64,000 nucleotides of DNA, from positions 1,157,855 to 1,221,854 of the forward strand of contig NC_134030.1 of assembly GCF_964204645.1 (NCBI RefSeq), in the 5' to 3' direction. The position numbers and the translations under genes were made by a program. Shown here piece by piece: positions 45,401 through 57,981 of this stretch. The DNA comes from Tubulanus polymorphus. Taxonomy: Eukaryota; Nemertea; Palaeonemertea; Tubulaniformes; Tubulanidae. Each line of letters begins with the position of its first letter. Within the stretch, counting starts at the first letter, position 1. The notes beneath the pieces were generated by a model that had not been told where the DNA came from, made no database searches, and saw nothing but the letters and a program-made list of their open reading frames with translations.

Positions 45401-48400
45401 GTGGTTTATTTATGGTGGTCAGAGGATGAGACCTATTACAATTTGCATTCTCTACTTGACTCACTGGTCAAGGGTTAATATCTAGTTTGATAAATGTGGA
45501 GCATGTCGGTGAATCACCCCCCCCCCCTCCCCCGGACTCTGATCTCAATGTCTGATGTCAATCGTCAGCAGTTTCAATGGAATGGGCTCGATTAGGTGTG
45601 GAACAAGTGGAATCCTCGATTGCCACAGTCGAACCTAGAGTATTAAGAGCTCAATTAGGTTCTTCTTTGCGTCTCTTCTCCGGTTGGAGTGCTCCAGTTT
45701 CCACCGAATGGAGGAAGATTCGAGATGTGCAGATTCAAGTCCACCATGCGGACTCCAGCTCCGGCTCCGGCAGCTCAAGGTTCAGCCCGAACTCACACAA
45801 TGCCATCTCAAGCATCCGTACTTTCTCAAGCGGCTACTAATGCTGTTTGGAGAACAAGTGCACAGCTCCAACATTCTCGTGCCCCTTCTGGTCAGAATAA
45901 TTCTAGTTCATATCGGGGAATGCTCCTAAAAGGAGCTCTTCCTCTCGGAGAAACTCAAAATGAATGCTCGGGGCCAGTGAGAGGTTGTCTATAACGAGCA
46001 GCCACCTACTGATCCGGCGTTCCCGGGTCGTATCACGGCGGCTACTGTCTTCAATTCTGAACACCTCCCGACATGCGCCCGAAAGCAGGTCACGAGACAC
46101 TAATCTCGTCAGCTCTCAAAGATCTGGCCAAAAAGAGAGCAATAGAACCAGTACGGGACGAAGCCACATCCGGCTGGTTTTCATGAATATTTATGCTCCT
46201 GAAAACCACAGGGCGTCGATGGACTGTCATTCCTCGAGCGGCACCTGGATATCCCGAGGCTTCCGATGACTAAAACAGGGAGGTAATTCAAGGTCTCCGC
46301 CGAGGTTAATGGGCGGCTTCATTGGACCTGAAAGATGTCAGGTTCCTATTCACCCGAAATCTCATCAATTTCACAGAATGAAGTGGAAACGCCGCCAGTT
46401 CCAGTTCAGGTCTCTTCCAGTCGGCCTCAGTACAGCCCACGCCCTGGGTATTTACCAGCTTGGGTCAAGTCCAGAAGGTACACTACACTCCAGGGCTGGG
46501 TTTCATAGATATGGAAGAAAAATAATTCCAGGGAACATTTTGAAATTTGTCAGTTATAACCATGGTTTCTCATTGTTAGTATGGTGGTTGAGGATTTATC
46601 CCTTTGGATAACTTTGATACTCAGTCTATGAAACCGGGTCCTGGAGTATTTGTCTGTTGGTTTACCTCGACGACTGGTTACTAGTACCAAACTCGACTAT
46701 AGAATGTCAGGAGGCGGTGACCACTGTCGACCGCTGTCGTAGACTTAGTTCACCAGTTCCGCGTAAACTAAGTAAAATCTCACTTGATGCCGTCCCAACA
46801 GTTCACATCTGATCAGCACGGTCTTTCCGTCCATGGCTCGAGTAGCCAAACTTCAAGAAGCGTAGTTACCACAAACGAGAGGACAGCTAGTTATCGGTGA
46901 CGCCTGTGGCTAAATGCAATACCGCACTGCCAGGGGTCGTATCTCTGGCTATCTACACATTCAGAGAATATTAACTAAAACCATAGGAAAGGGTCAAGCA
47001 CTACTCCGAAAAAAAACTAATTTTATTTCCAAAAAATTATGATATTATATGGATTGCATGCTGTGTGGAAGAAGTTTTCAAAATTATTTAGGAGCTTATT
47101 ATAATTTGAATACATGAATTGAGAGCAATTTGAAATGTGTTGATATCCGAAAGTGTCTCCATTGACTTCACTCATTCACCTGATGAAGCTTCTATACATT
47201 AGTACCCAAAGCTTGTGTGTCAAATAAACTAGTTACACGTCCTATAAAGTACTACTTGTCTCGTTATATATTCTAAACCCCAGTTAACAATTCCAGTAAG
47301 TCAGGTTTAGGGAATAGATATTTAAACCTTCAGATGAAACCGATGTGATACAATTCCAGTAAGTCAGGTTTAGGGAATAGATATTTAAACCTTCAGATGA
47401 TACCGATGTGATACAATTCCAGTAAGTCAGGTTTAGGGAATAGATATTTAAACCTTGAGATGAAACCGATGTCATACAATTCCAGTAAGTCAGGTTTAGG
47501 GGATAGTTATTTAAACATTCAGATGAAACCGATGTAATACAATTCCAGTAAGTCAGGTTTAGGGAATAGATATTTAAACCTTCAGATGATACCGATGTCA
47601 TACAATTCCAGTAAGTCAGGTTTAGGGAATAGATATTTAAACCTTCAGATGATACCGATGAATTTAGCAATTTTGAATGAATTAAACCAATATGAGATTT
47701 CGATCCTAAGAATATTGGAAGCTTGTGTTTAACGTTACTAAATAGTAATATTATATAAAGCTAGAAGGACACGAGCGTATCCATTTTTTTGCCCGATCGC
47801 AACGATTAAATTCGCTGGTGAATTTATACGCCCGATACGAGTGGGTACCGATCTATTTATAAATCGGCCATCACGGTGATTTCGTCGCCCGCCGACATTA
47901 AACATGTTCGATATTTACGCCGGTGTTCAGGTCACTTGTTAATTCGCTCGTCTTGTCGGCAAGCTTAAAAAGATTTAGAAAAAACTACAAATTCTCATTC
48001 CTGAATGAACTGGATTCATCTGGGTTCAGTTTCATGAGACCCAGTTCAAACTGCTCTAGAATTTGAGTTTGTAATTAATGTATGTGATTATAATGAATTG
48101 TAATTTTTGTTTTACAGCTTTGGCATTTCGGTTAAGTCGTGCGTTCCGGCGGGAGGAGTTTGTACGTTTGTTTCTCCCGGAGTGTAAGTAGTTTAACTAT
48201 TTTCATACAATATCATTTAGTGTGACGTATGTCACTGATAATCAAAATCTAATAATAACTGTTGATCCGTAGTATTAACATTGTGCAATTGAAATCCTAT
48301 AGTTGTTTTTAGAAAGGATAAATGGCGCCATCAATGTGACAATCGATTGTAAAGTTTAAGAAATGAATGTTTAACCTCGCCGAGTACCAGAATTCTTAAC

Positions 48401-50218
48401 CGTAGCATCGAAACCATTCGACTTGTTGTTTAATGTATTTCTCTCTATTTTTATTTTACAGTGATGATCATTTTACAAGACTGCCCGTTTGGGGACTTGG
48501 TGGGGGAATTCAAAAGAAACTTGGTTCCCGATAGGATACCACCACCGGTTAATCCTATGTCGCCCGCTGCTGCCCCTCCCCCACGTCCATTAAATTCGCC
48601 TCAGCAGCGGCCTGTCAGACAGCCGCCCCCGGCCGCCACTCGTTCGTCAGACAGAGTCCGGGGACGGCTGTTTGAAGGAGATCTGACGGAGGTAAGAATC
48701 TTTATTTGTTTTCATATTTTATTCAGGATATCAGTTGAAGTTCAGCAAATAAATTACCAGACCTGTAAACAGAAGAGTAGTCATAAATTTCCATTTGCGG
48801 GTAAAACCCCATAGTCGAAAACCTTCGGTTATTGATCTATATCTGCTTAAGACCAATGGTTGTACACACGAGTGCGAAAACTTATCGCTCAAACTTTGAT
48901 TGTATCCATGGTAACGCGTACAGTATACTATGCGTGACTTACCGTTTCCTATCACTGGAATACAATACTGTTTTAGACCATGAGCGCCATCTGCGGCGGT
49001 CATAACGGACTGAGTGGTGATTGGCTGAAATGCTCGTCTACCGTGGTGACGATTATTCGGTGTTACACGTGCAGCAGACACGTCTCTGAATATCTAACAT
49101 TTGATTGTTGTAACTCATCGGGAAAAATATGTTTATGAGTCGATTTTTTGTCGAAATTTTGTTCGGCAGAAAATTGGCTGCGTACGTCAAGAAGGCGGCT
49201 GATATTTGTATCGTGTGACCCCTCGTCCCGGTAATATGCCGACCCACGTACACCTGAGACCAGTTGCATAGTCAGAGCTTAGAATTAAGACCGTTTTAAG
49301 ACCAACTTAGTTCTATAGCCAATCTAATAACTTAAGACCAGTCTTTAGATTTAAGACCACTTTTGGACTTAAGTCTTGACCATGGAATCGGCCCCAGATG
49401 CTTATTCCGCTGTATTGGATGCTGACGTGCTCGTGTCTTCCAGCAATGTTGTTATTCACCAAAAATATCATGTTTTGTTCGAATAACACAATTCATCTGA
49501 GTCTGGGTTTAACGGATGACACGTTCAAACAGAACTACGAAATCAATATCAGAAGTCCTTTTATATTGAAACGGTCCCAGAAGTCCCTGTTATAATGGGT
49601 ACTTTTTCAAAAAAAGTAACGAGAACTCTGATGGCTTTCCGTATCGGTAAAAACTAACTATTTCTATGAGCGTCACTCGTAGATTTACCGAAACGCCACC
49701 TTGTGACACGATATCCTAACTACGTATAGGTGTTTTATTTGCTGAATCGCTGGTTTCTCATTCTCATTTTTTATACTTGTGTTTAATTTTATACTAAACA
49801 AATTTTTCACTTTTTCTCTTTACAGACACGACCACCGCCAAAAAAAACTAGAACAAAAAGGAAAAGAAAAGTTGCGGTCGTCGTGGCTCCGCAGGGAGGA
49901 GGAGCAAGAGTGGTCCCGGCGGATGGTGCGGCTGACGAAGGTAATCGGGAGGAAGGGGAGGGGATAAATAGGAAGCGGCCGAGGAGGGATGGTGGTGGGG
50001 CTGGGGATGGTGCGGGTCCTGCTCCTCCTGCTCCTCCATCCGTATCTCGGGCGGTCACTCGTTCACTCGCCAAAAAGCTGGCGAGTGAACGAGTGGCCCG
50101 AGAGGTAGAGGTGGTGGCCCGACATACGGATGGAATGTGGGAGGAGCGGCTTCGTTCGGGGACAATTCCGGATTTGTTAACTGATTTAAAAAATATTCTT
50201 TCAGTGAAGGGATATTAG
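36437..50218 (+). CDS. Nine-exon gene, low-complexity basic protein of unknown family (copy B)
   Basis: Paralogue of the copy A gene. Exons: 36437-36499, 37663-37755, 38165-38203, 38580-38606, 40500-40538, 40749-40830, 48118-48183, 48462-48691, 49826-50218, giving 343 residues. It has one extra Gln and two extra codons (Asn, Ser) in the Ser run, all in-frame. All splice sites and phases are retained. Divergence from A is concentrated in exon 1, the 3' part of exon 7 and the 5' part of exon 8, where most codon changes are synonymous or conservative. Intron 7 is only 278 bp. Retention of an open frame through nine exons in two copies supports a real protein. Confidence 0.7.
36564..36672. mobile_element. 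MITE-like element in intron 1 (copy B)
   Basis: Orthologous to 4542-4650, with one base change in the right TIR. Confidence 0.6.
37663..37755 (+). CDS. Exon 2, polyQ (copy B)
   Basis: 31 codons, one more Gln than A, with K to R after the run. Confidence 0.7.
38165..38203 (+). CDS. Exon 3 (copy B)
   Basis: 13 codons, same peptide as in A. Confidence 0.65.
38580..38606 (+). CDS. Exon 4, microexon (copy B)
   Basis: 27 nt, DLSPIQHVD, identical to A. Confidence 0.6.
40500..40538 (+). CDS. Exon 5 (copy B)
   Basis: 13 codons, HQFASEARSPSLN. Confidence 0.6.
40749..40830 (+). CDS. Exon 6, polySer (copy B)
   Basis: 82 nt: the Ser run is interrupted by one Asn and is two codons longer than in A. 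Phase is kept. Confidence 0.6.
41290..41720 (+). mobile_element. DIRS-like ORF1 (gag-like) remnant in intron 6 (copy B)
   Basis: Same remnant as 9240-9700, sharing its interruptions. Confidence 0.35.
41690..42900 (+). repeat. GC-rich minisatellite, about 40-bp unit (copy B)
   Basis: Same array expanded by about 390 bp relative to A, with different unit order. Confidence 0.9.
44045..44305 (+). repeat. GC-rich minisatellite, second block (copy B)
   Basis: Same as 11680-11935, nearly identical, in contrast to the reshuffled first block. Confidence 0.85.
44459..44655 (+). repeat. 36-bp minisatellite (copy B)
   Basis: Same array as 12089-12287, with single-base unit variants. Confidence 0.9.
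44840..45262 (+). repeat. 161-bp tandem repeat with YY1-like motif (copy B)
   Basis: Same array; the AAGATGGCCGCC core is unchanged in all units. Confidence 0.85.
45535..46930 (+). mobile_element. Decayed DIRS-like reverse transcriptase region (copy B)
   Basis: Same remnant with the same breaks and the same inserted MITE as in A, so insertion and decay preceded the duplication. Confidence 0.7.
46488..46646. mobile_element. MITE-like insertion inside the RT remnant (copy B)
   Basis: Orthologous to 14118-14276. Confidence 0.6.
47288..47660 (+). repeat. 63-bp tandem array (copy B)
   Basis: Only about 6 units of the same repeat. A spurious minus-strand frame here is a different one from that in A. 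Confidence 0.95.
48118..48183 (+). CDS. Exon 7 (copy B)
   Basis: 66 nt, ending VRLFLPE. Its 3' third is recoded relative to A. Confidence 0.65.
48462..48691 (+). CDS. Exon 8, Pro-rich (copy B)
   Basis: 230 nt, starting LMIILQDCPFGDLVGEF. Past the first dozen codons it matches A except I/M. Confidence 0.7.
49255..49395. mobile_element. MITE-like element in intron 8 (copy B)
   Basis: Orthologous to 19137-19277. Confidence 0.5.
49826..50218 (+). CDS. Exon 9, last coding exon (copy B)
   Basis: 393 nt including TAG, almost identical to A (one E/D change). Confidence 0.75.
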   Translation, partial: TRPPPKKTRTKRKRKVAVVVAPQGGGARVVPADGAADEGNREEGEGINRKRPRRDGGGAGDGAGPAPPAPPSVSRAVTRSLAKKLASERVAREVEVVARHTDGMWEERLRSGTIPDLLTDLKNILSVKGY

Positions 50219-50270
50219 GTGCCTTGAACGCATGAGTCGTTCATGCGCGCCTAATATGCCTTCACTGAAA
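50200..50270 (+). promoter_or_regulatory. Hairpin spanning the stop codon (copy B)
   Basis: Both arms identical to copy A. Confidence 0.6.
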
Positions 50271-50353
50271 GAAAATCAACTATAACATGTACCACATATT
50301 TTTTGATTTAATTTTAGTCCAATTCCACAATTATTTCGGCTTACAATAGTGTC

Positions 50354-50581
50354 TTCAATTCTTTAAAGCCCAAAGCACCTTTTTGACTCAACATCCAGTA
50401 TGAAGGTGGCCGGGAATCGGGCCTGTTTTCTTCCATTTTTGTATCCCGCCCAGCATACTGGTTGTTGACTCGAAAAGGTGCTCGCTCTGGGAGCTTATCA
50501 AAGGCAGGTGATGGGAAAGGTGCCATCACACACTCTCCTTTGATAAGTTTCCTAGAGTGTCACGGGCTTTAACGGGTTGAA
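50354..50581 (+). ncRNA. Predicted three-way-junction RNA fold in presumed 3'UTR (copy B)
   Basis: Identical over the whole fold to copy A (offset 30119). Confidence 0.5.
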
Positions 50582-50854
50582 TTCACTATAATACCAATTT
50601 TCCAAAATCAATTTAATTTCTTTCAGGCCATTCTTTTTCCATGTTTTTCTGGTACATGTTATGGTTGATTTCCATTTTCGAAAATCCGGAATTGAAGCCG
50701 TTCGAAGTCGGGGGGATGGTGGTGGGGTTGGGTTAGTTTAGGGTTCCTCTCTGATTACCTTCTTTAGCTCATCATCCGTGCAGGTGGCGCTTGCTCTTCT
50801 AGCCGGTGTTCCCTGGGGTAAACATTTTAAATTTAAAAAATCAAAAATAAAAAA

Positions 50855-51428
50855 AAAATTATAAAATCTTTAAAAATCTCATCTCATTTCATCCAATTTA
50901 TTTATTTGCGGGTGCGATGCCTATCGCACCCATTCATGTCATCCATCAAAAAAAAAATTAAAACTAAAAACGAAAAAAAATATAAAAATTTAAAAAATCT
51001 CATCTCATTTCATCCAATTTATTTGCGGGTGCGATTCCTATCGCACCCATTCATGTCATTCATCCAAAAAAAATAAAAAACTAAAAACGAAAAAAAAATA
51101 TAAAAATTAAAAAAATCTCATCTCATTTCATCCAATTTATTTATTTGCGGGTGCGATTCCTATCGCACCCATTCATGTCATTCATCCAAAAAAAAATAAA
51201 AAACGAAAAACGAAAAAAAATATTAAAATTAAAAAATCTCATCTCATTTCATCCAATTTATTTATTTGCGGGTGCGATCCCTATCGCACCCATTCATGTC
51301 ATTCATAAAAAAAAAATTAAAGGTAAAAACGAAAAAAAATATAAAAATTTAAAAAATCTCATCTCATTTCATCCAATTTATTTATTTGCGGGTGCGATTC
51401 CTATCGCACCCATTCATGTCATTCATCC
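50855..51428 (+). repeat. 121-bp tandem repeat carrying an invariant hairpin (copy B)
   Basis: Five units, hairpins at 50910, 51027, 51149, 51270 and 51390, stems again invariant, loops G, T, T, C, T. Confidence 0.85.
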
Positions 51429-51714
51429 AAAAAAAATTTAAAAACTAGAAATAAAAGTTCTAAGTTTGTTGTTAGATTCTATTGAAAGAACGTTGTAAAG
51501 TTCTTAATTTGTCGTAAAAAACGTTAGAAAAAAAGAACTTCTTAAAGTTCTCAATCTGCCGTAAAATGCAATTGAAAAGATTATAACTCACATGAAAATT
51601 AAAAAGATAAAATAATTGATAAATAATCATTAATAAAAATTGAACTTTGGTCTCGCAATGTTTCCCCGTTATGCATTTTTTACTCGTCGTCAAACATCGG
51701 CAGCTCATTGTCGA

Positions 51715-52115
51715 TACTCGCAGCTAGATACACACCAGCAGCTTGTCGTCGATTCACACCAGCAGCTCGATACACACCAGCAGCTTGTCGTCGATACTCA
51801 CCAGCAGCTCGATTCACACCAGCAGTTCGTCGTTGATACACACCAGCAGTTCGTCGTCGATACACACCAGCAGTTCGTCGTCGATACACACCAGCAGTTC
51901 GTCGTCGATACACACCAGCAGTTCGTCATCTATACACACCAGCAGTTTGTCGTCGATACACACCAGCAGTTCGTCGTCGATACACACCAGCAGTTGGATT
52001 CACACCAGCAGCTCGATACTCAGCAGCAGTTTGATACACACCAGCAGCTCGTCGATACACACCAGCAGCTCGATACACACCAGCAGCTCGTCGTCGATAC
52101 ACACCAGCAGCTTGA
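51715..52115 (+). repeat. Nested triplet minisatellite (copy B)
   Basis: Shorter version of 21480-22140. Its DTHQQ frame ends in DTKTAFSW, unlike copy A. Confidence 0.85.
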
Positions 52116-53091
52116 TACCAAAACAGCTTTTAGCTGGTGAAAACCTACCCCCCATCGGGGTTAAACATGATCAAGCTATTATTCTAGGAATATAACTGTT
52201 GCAAGGGAAGTTAAGATTCATTATATCCTAAACTTGATACAAAGAGATTATTGCTAATTATGAATTTCAAGGGTTTAAAAACTGATTTAAAAATCTTGAA
52301 AGACGCTCGGTCTCAATAGAGATTTTCATCTTAAAGATTTATTGTCCTCTTACTATTGTTTAGGTGATCTATAATTTGGTAAATGCTGCTGTTGGAAAGA
52401 TGCCAGAAGAAAGTTGATTCGTGCACATCTTCACTTCACGTATTTATTGCACAAGGCGCCGACTTGCACCTGCACTACACCATTCACACTTCACCACTTC
52501 TGCATCTTTATCAATTAATTCTGGCATCTATTTGAAAATTACTTTAAACATCAGATCTCAAACTGAAACATTGAGGTATTGAATTTCAAACTGAAATATC
52601 GAGGTATCGAATCTCGATCTCAAATGTTTACTGGAAGCCATATTTGATGTTGTATTATTCATCATAGATTGTTTAGTGTTTTCTGGCATATGCGGGCCAT
52701 TTAAGATGGTCAGATAAATTCCCCGGTGGAAAATATATCTCGTGGAAGAGTCATGGAAATGAAAAATATCTTATGTAGATGTGAAGTTAGGAACCTTGCA
52801 ACAGTTATTCCACCTGAGGATAATTTGATATAAGATGAATCAGTTATTGGATCATTTAACTGAAGCCAAATATAGTGAAAAATCTTAGTAAAAATTTGTC
52901 TCAAACTACAATTGAAAGGACTTATCACAGTTCTAATTCGACTCTAGGTGCGTTCAGAAGAACTTCTTAACAGTGAAAAAACTTGACTAAAAATCAGGAA
53001 TCGACCCTGTTCATTGATAAGATTTGATCTTTATTTGAAGATTAAGAATCAAACTCGCTAATTCACAATTTTTGGTAGTAAATACTGTTGA

Positions 53092-53228
53092 TCCATCATA
53101 TTCGCAGCCCCCCGTGGGCTTACCAATCCATCATACGTGCAGCCACTTTGCGCTTACCAGTCTATCATACTCGCAGCCCCAGTGGGCTTATCAATCCATC
53201 ATACGCGCAGCCCCCTTGGGCTTATCAA
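53092..53228 (+). repeat. About 36-bp tandem repeat (copy B)
   Basis: Contracted version of 23112-23312. Confidence 0.8.
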
Positions 53229-53412
53229 TGAGAAACATTCAGACATAGTAACCGTTTTACTCGTGCTTTTCAACGACACCGTCTTATCACTCTGTAGAAC
53301 GGCGATCGCAGCGTGAAATTTGTAATCGTATTTCTCCGCTGAATTTGAATATTTGATACGCGACGCGCGTGATTGAAGCTTTGTTTATGTTCGTGCTTGC
53401 CGCGATGAATTG

Positions 53413-53697
53413 TCATAAATATATCCTCCGTACAGGAGGACCATGAAAAGGTTTGAAGGGATCCCTAGTTAGCGCTTGTCCAGGTTTAGCTCTGGACCCG
53501 CTTGTTCGACTAGGCATCTTGTTGGAAATTTTGTCGACTGAAACTTCCGTTACTTTCGTTTTAGACCTCGCTGCTCGAAGAGCCGTTGCTGCGTCGGTTA
53601 CTGTCATGCTTCGGCACAATTTTGAACGATTGTTGGAAACCGCCTTGTTCTTCTGCTGCAGATGTTGACTGTGTCGTACCCACAGTAAAGTAGCCAT
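53413..53697 (-). CDS. Small basic protein of unknown function (copy B)
   Basis: Same 94-residue product as 23504-23788 despite three nucleotide differences. Confidence 0.45.
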   Translation of the reverse strand: MATLLWVRHSQHLQQKNKAVSNNRSKLCRSMTVTDAATALRAARSKTKVTEVSVDKISNKMPSRTSGSRAKPGQALTRDPFKPFHGPPVRRIYL

Positions 53698-55524
53698 CTT
53701 AAATTCAAATAGTTTCGGACATTTGAGGTCCTCATCAACTCCGAGTCTTCATTCAACTGCAGTTACTGCCATTTGCCAGTGTCTGATGTAGAAGTTCTGA
53801 CTTGACATTTTGATTTTCAGAATTAAAACCTTTTTTCTATTAAAGAAATTAGATATTGGTTAAAAAACAAGTGAATAATTGTTTGTAAGAAAAAAGAAAA
53901 TCATGTTAGAAAAAAATATAGATGTAAAAAAATATTGATGTAAGAAAAAAAAAGTATATTGTAAATCGACGAGACGACAGAACCAGCATCAGCAACAACA
54001 ACATCAGAGGAAGCAGTAACCAGTTATTTATCAGCTCCATAAATTACTGAAACGAAATCCACAACTCGGAAACCAACCACACTCAACTCTAGAATTGTTC
54101 ATACAACTGTCAACATGGAGTTCATCTCACAAGCAAATTAGGTAATTATCTTATGAAATTGTATGAATTGCCAATTTAACATTTTTGCATTTCAAGTAGG
54201 TGTAATTGAATGTTTGTCAACCTTACTCTTATAAAACTGTGTTAACCGTTGAACAGGATTCTAAGACTGTGCAGAAAACCCGTTATCGCTGCTTTGCAGC
54301 TATAATTATCTGATAAATTAGTATGGAATGCCAATTTTACATTTTTGCATTTAAGTTTAAGTGAGTTTAAAATCACGTTTCATTTGTTGTTTATTTTGTC
54401 TTTTCAGTTTTCAATTTGCCGAGATCAGTCGTCAAAAACTGTTACAACGGAAACTAAGATAACAAAGACTTGATTTGGCAAAGATTGAAGAAATCCTGCG
54501 AAAAGATTATTCATGAATTGTTCATACAACTGTCAACACGGAGTTCATCTCACAAGCAAATTAGGTAATTATCTTATGATTTTGTATGAAATGCTAATTT
54601 TTACTCGTTAATTTTTTACAAATAAGTTGACTTTGAAATCTTTATTAATTTCTTGTTTATTTTGTTTTTTCAGTTTTCAATTTGCCGAGATCAGTCATCA
54701 AAAACTGTTACAACGGAAACTAAGATAACAAAGACTTGATTTGGCAAAGATTGAAGAAATCCTGCGAAAAGCTTATTCAAGAATTGTTCATACAACTGTC
54801 AACATGGAGTTCATCTCACAAGCAAATTAGGTAGTTATCTTATGATTTTGTATGAAATGTTAATTTTTACTCGTTAATTTTTTACAAATAAGTTGACTTT
54901 GAAATCTTTATTAATTTCTTGTTTATTTTGTTTTTTCAGTTTTCAATTTGCCGAGATCAGTCATCAAAAACTGTTACAACGGAAACTAAGATAACAAAGA
55001 CTTGATTTGGCAAAGATTGAAGAAATCCTGCGAAGAGATTATTCAAGAATTGTTCATACAACTGTCAACATGGAGTTCATCTCACAAACAAATTAGGTAA
55101 TTATCTTATGGTTTTGTATGAAATGCTAATTTTACATTTTTGCATTTAAGTTTAAATGAGTTTAAAATCACGCTTCATTTGCTGTTTATTTTGTCTTTTC
55201 AGTTTTCAATTTGCCGAGATCAATCGTCAGAAAACTGTTTCAACGGAAACTAAGATAACAAAGACTTGATTTGGCAAAGATTGAAGAAATCCTGAGAAGA
55301 GATTATTCATGAATTGTTCATACAACTGTCAACATGGAGTTCATCTCACAAGCAAATTAGGTAATTATCTTATGATTTTGTATGAAATGCTAAATTTTAC
55401 TCGTTATTTTTTTACTAATAAGTTGACTTTGAAATCTTTATTTATTTCTTGTTTATTTTGTCTTTTCAGTTTTGAATTTGCCGAGATTCACATGTAGCAG
55501 ATATAATGGAATTAAGTATTGAGA

Positions 55525-56150
55525 ACCGCAACTTAACAATAAACCGGATCAACTTAATATAGTGCTGAGGACCAAAAATAAAGGATAAACCCGACCAGTG
55601 TAATTCAGTGTCGAGAACCGCAGTTAAACGATGAACCCGACCAGTGTAATTCAGTGTCGAGAACCGCAGTTAAACGATGAACCCGACCAGTGTAATTCAG
55701 TATTGAGAACCACAATTAAACGATGAACCGGACCAGTGTAATTCAGTGTCCAGAGCCGCAGTTAAACAATGAACCGGACCAGTGTAATTCAGTGTCGAGA
55801 ACCGCAATTAAACGATGAACCGGACCAGTGTAATTAAGTGTCGAGAACCACAATTAAACGATGAACCGGACCAGTGTAATTCAGTGTCGAGAACCGCAAT
55901 TAAACGATGAACCGGACCAGTGTAATTAAGTGTCGAGAACCCCAATTAAACGATGAACCGGACCAGTGTAATTCAGTGTCGAGAACCGCAATTAAACGAT
56001 GAACCCGACCAGTGTAATTAAGTGTCGAGAACCACAATTAAACGATAAACCGGACCAGTGTAATTCAGTGTCGAGAACCGTAATTAAACGATGAACCGGA
56101 CCAGTGTAATTCAGTTTCGCAATAACCGCAATAAAACGATAATCTGGAGT
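55525..56150 (+). repeat. 46-bp minisatellite (copy B)
   Basis: About 13 units of the same sequence. Confidence 0.95.
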
Positions 56151-56314
56151 TGTAATAGTGTTGTGTATTTGCGTAGTGGATCAAGTGGAAGGATTTTAAG
56201 TGTATTTGGTGACTTTAATTCGTTCGCATCCAACAGAATCAACAAAGACATTACAAAAAACGACAAAAAATGATTGAATATAAATGCATTGAATTTAGGT
56301 TTGATGATCAAGAT

Positions 56315-57246
56315 AATCACTGATCAAGATTGACAGTTATAATCCATAATTGTTGAACTTGATCAGAGATTTTCAAGATCGATTTTAAGGTGATTCAGAA
56401 GTTTAAATCTGATGTTTTAATCTCTGGGACTCAGATATTAAATCAATAGATTTTTACTGCTGAATGATCTTCATGTACAGATGAGCTACAATTGTTCCTA
56501 GTGTGTTCTGTTAAGACTGATTAAAGGGTGGAAAAACTTGACTCAAATTCAAATTGAGTCGAGTTTTTCCAAGATAATCTCTGATCAAGATCGGCAGTTA
56601 CCGGTATAATCCATAATTGTTGAACTTGATTGGTGATTTTCAAGATCTGTTTTAAGGTGATTCACAAGTTTAAATCTAATGTTTTAATCTCTGGGTTCCA
56701 GATATTAAATCAATAGATTTTTACTGCTGAATGACCTTCGTGTTCAGATAAGCTATTGTTCCTAGTGTGTTCTGTTAAGAAAGGGTGGAAAAACTTGACC
56801 CAAATTCAAATTGAGTCGAGTTTTTCCAAGATAATCTCTGATCAAGATCGGCAGTTATAATCCATAATTGTTGAACTTGATTGGAGATTTTCGAGAACTG
56901 TTTTTAAGGTGATTCAGAAGTGTGAATCTGATGTTTTAATCTCTGGGTTTCAGAGATTAAATCAATAGGTTTTAACTTCTGAATCACTTCGGGTTTAGGT
57001 AAGTTAAAGTGTTTCCTATTGTAATCTGTTAAACTGATTAAAGGGTGGAAAAAATTGATTCAAATTAATAATCTGAATCAAGTTTTCCAATGATAATCCG
57101 CGATCAAGTTCGGCAGTTATAATTCATAACTGTTGAACTCAATTCACAATTAAATGAACTGTTTTAAGGTGATTCAGAAGTATAAATCTGATGTTTTAAT
57201 CTCTGGGTTTCAGAGATTAAATCAATAGGCTTTACTTCTGAATGAC
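56315..57246 (+). ncRNA. Hairpin module array (copy B)
   Basis: Four modules as in A. H2 hairpins at 56387-56470, 56654-56738, 56906-56989 and 57166-57246. Few changes from A: a 3-nt deletion between hairpins, one base in the fourth H2 basal stem, and changes in module 3 H3. Confidence 0.5.
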
Positions 57247-57981
57247 TGTTAGGTTTTGATAAGTTGTAAGTTGTTCCTATTGTTTAATGAATTGGTAGAA
57301 ATTCTATTTTTAGGTGACAGGTCAAATAGATTAGAACAGTAATTTATGCAGAGGTTGAATTAATTTAATGTTTGATATACCAAAGAATGGTTTATTGTGA
57401 AGATTTAATTAAAATCTTAAATAAAGAGTTGTTCAATTTCATAAATGTTTTGTTTTCGATGAAGTTTTTTCATTTTCTGGATTTGAGGAATTTGACTTTA
57501 AACACATCGGTGGATTCAGCACAGTTCTGTGGACACAGTTTTGGGACCGAGACCTGGAGACACAGCTCAAGACCCAGTTACAAGTTCAACTGGACTCCAT
57601 CCCAAAAAACCCTGGGCCCTTCAAACCTTTAAGTAAGATGCTCACTTACAGATTCATAAAATTGACCCTTATTATCTTGTCATCTGCAGAACCATCTCAG
57701 AGGCTTAAACCAAGAATTTCTTGTAATGTTCAACAAATGTGAATTACATTAAGTAATTTTTGAGATCGACTTATTACCACCAGTATTGAGTTTTTTCTAA
57801 ATCACAGTCTACTTATTTTATATTCATCCACGATTTCATAGCTCTTTAACTATTCAACCCTTTCCCTGATGGGCCCTGGCCCCAATTGCTGAACCCAGTT
57901 CTCCAAGTCTAACTTCTGGGTTTAATGGTTTATCAGAGAATTAATGGATTAATTGGAAATAATCTAACAATCAATAAAGTT

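Larger units (their letters stand above)
31480..57981 (+). repeat. Segmental duplication, copy B
   Basis: Second direct copy of the block at 1-27901. It shares the same transposon insertions and the same decay in them, so those events predate the duplication. It differs in array sizes, in intron 7 (278 bp against 1782 bp) and in several exon tracts. It ends at 57981, three bases after an AATAAA, and is followed by sequence not seen elsewhere in the window. Two haplotypes placed side by side by an assembler would look similar, although the inverted block between them argues for some real rearrangement. Confidence 0.95.
54078..57981 (+). ncRNA. Probable multi-exon non-coding transcription unit (copy B)
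   Basis: As in A with one more tandem exon: first ends 54141, then 54408-54564, 54674-54830, 54940-55096, 55203-55360, last from 55470. AATAAA at 57973. The mini-ORF start is ACG instead of ATG in 54408-54564. Confidence 0.4.
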
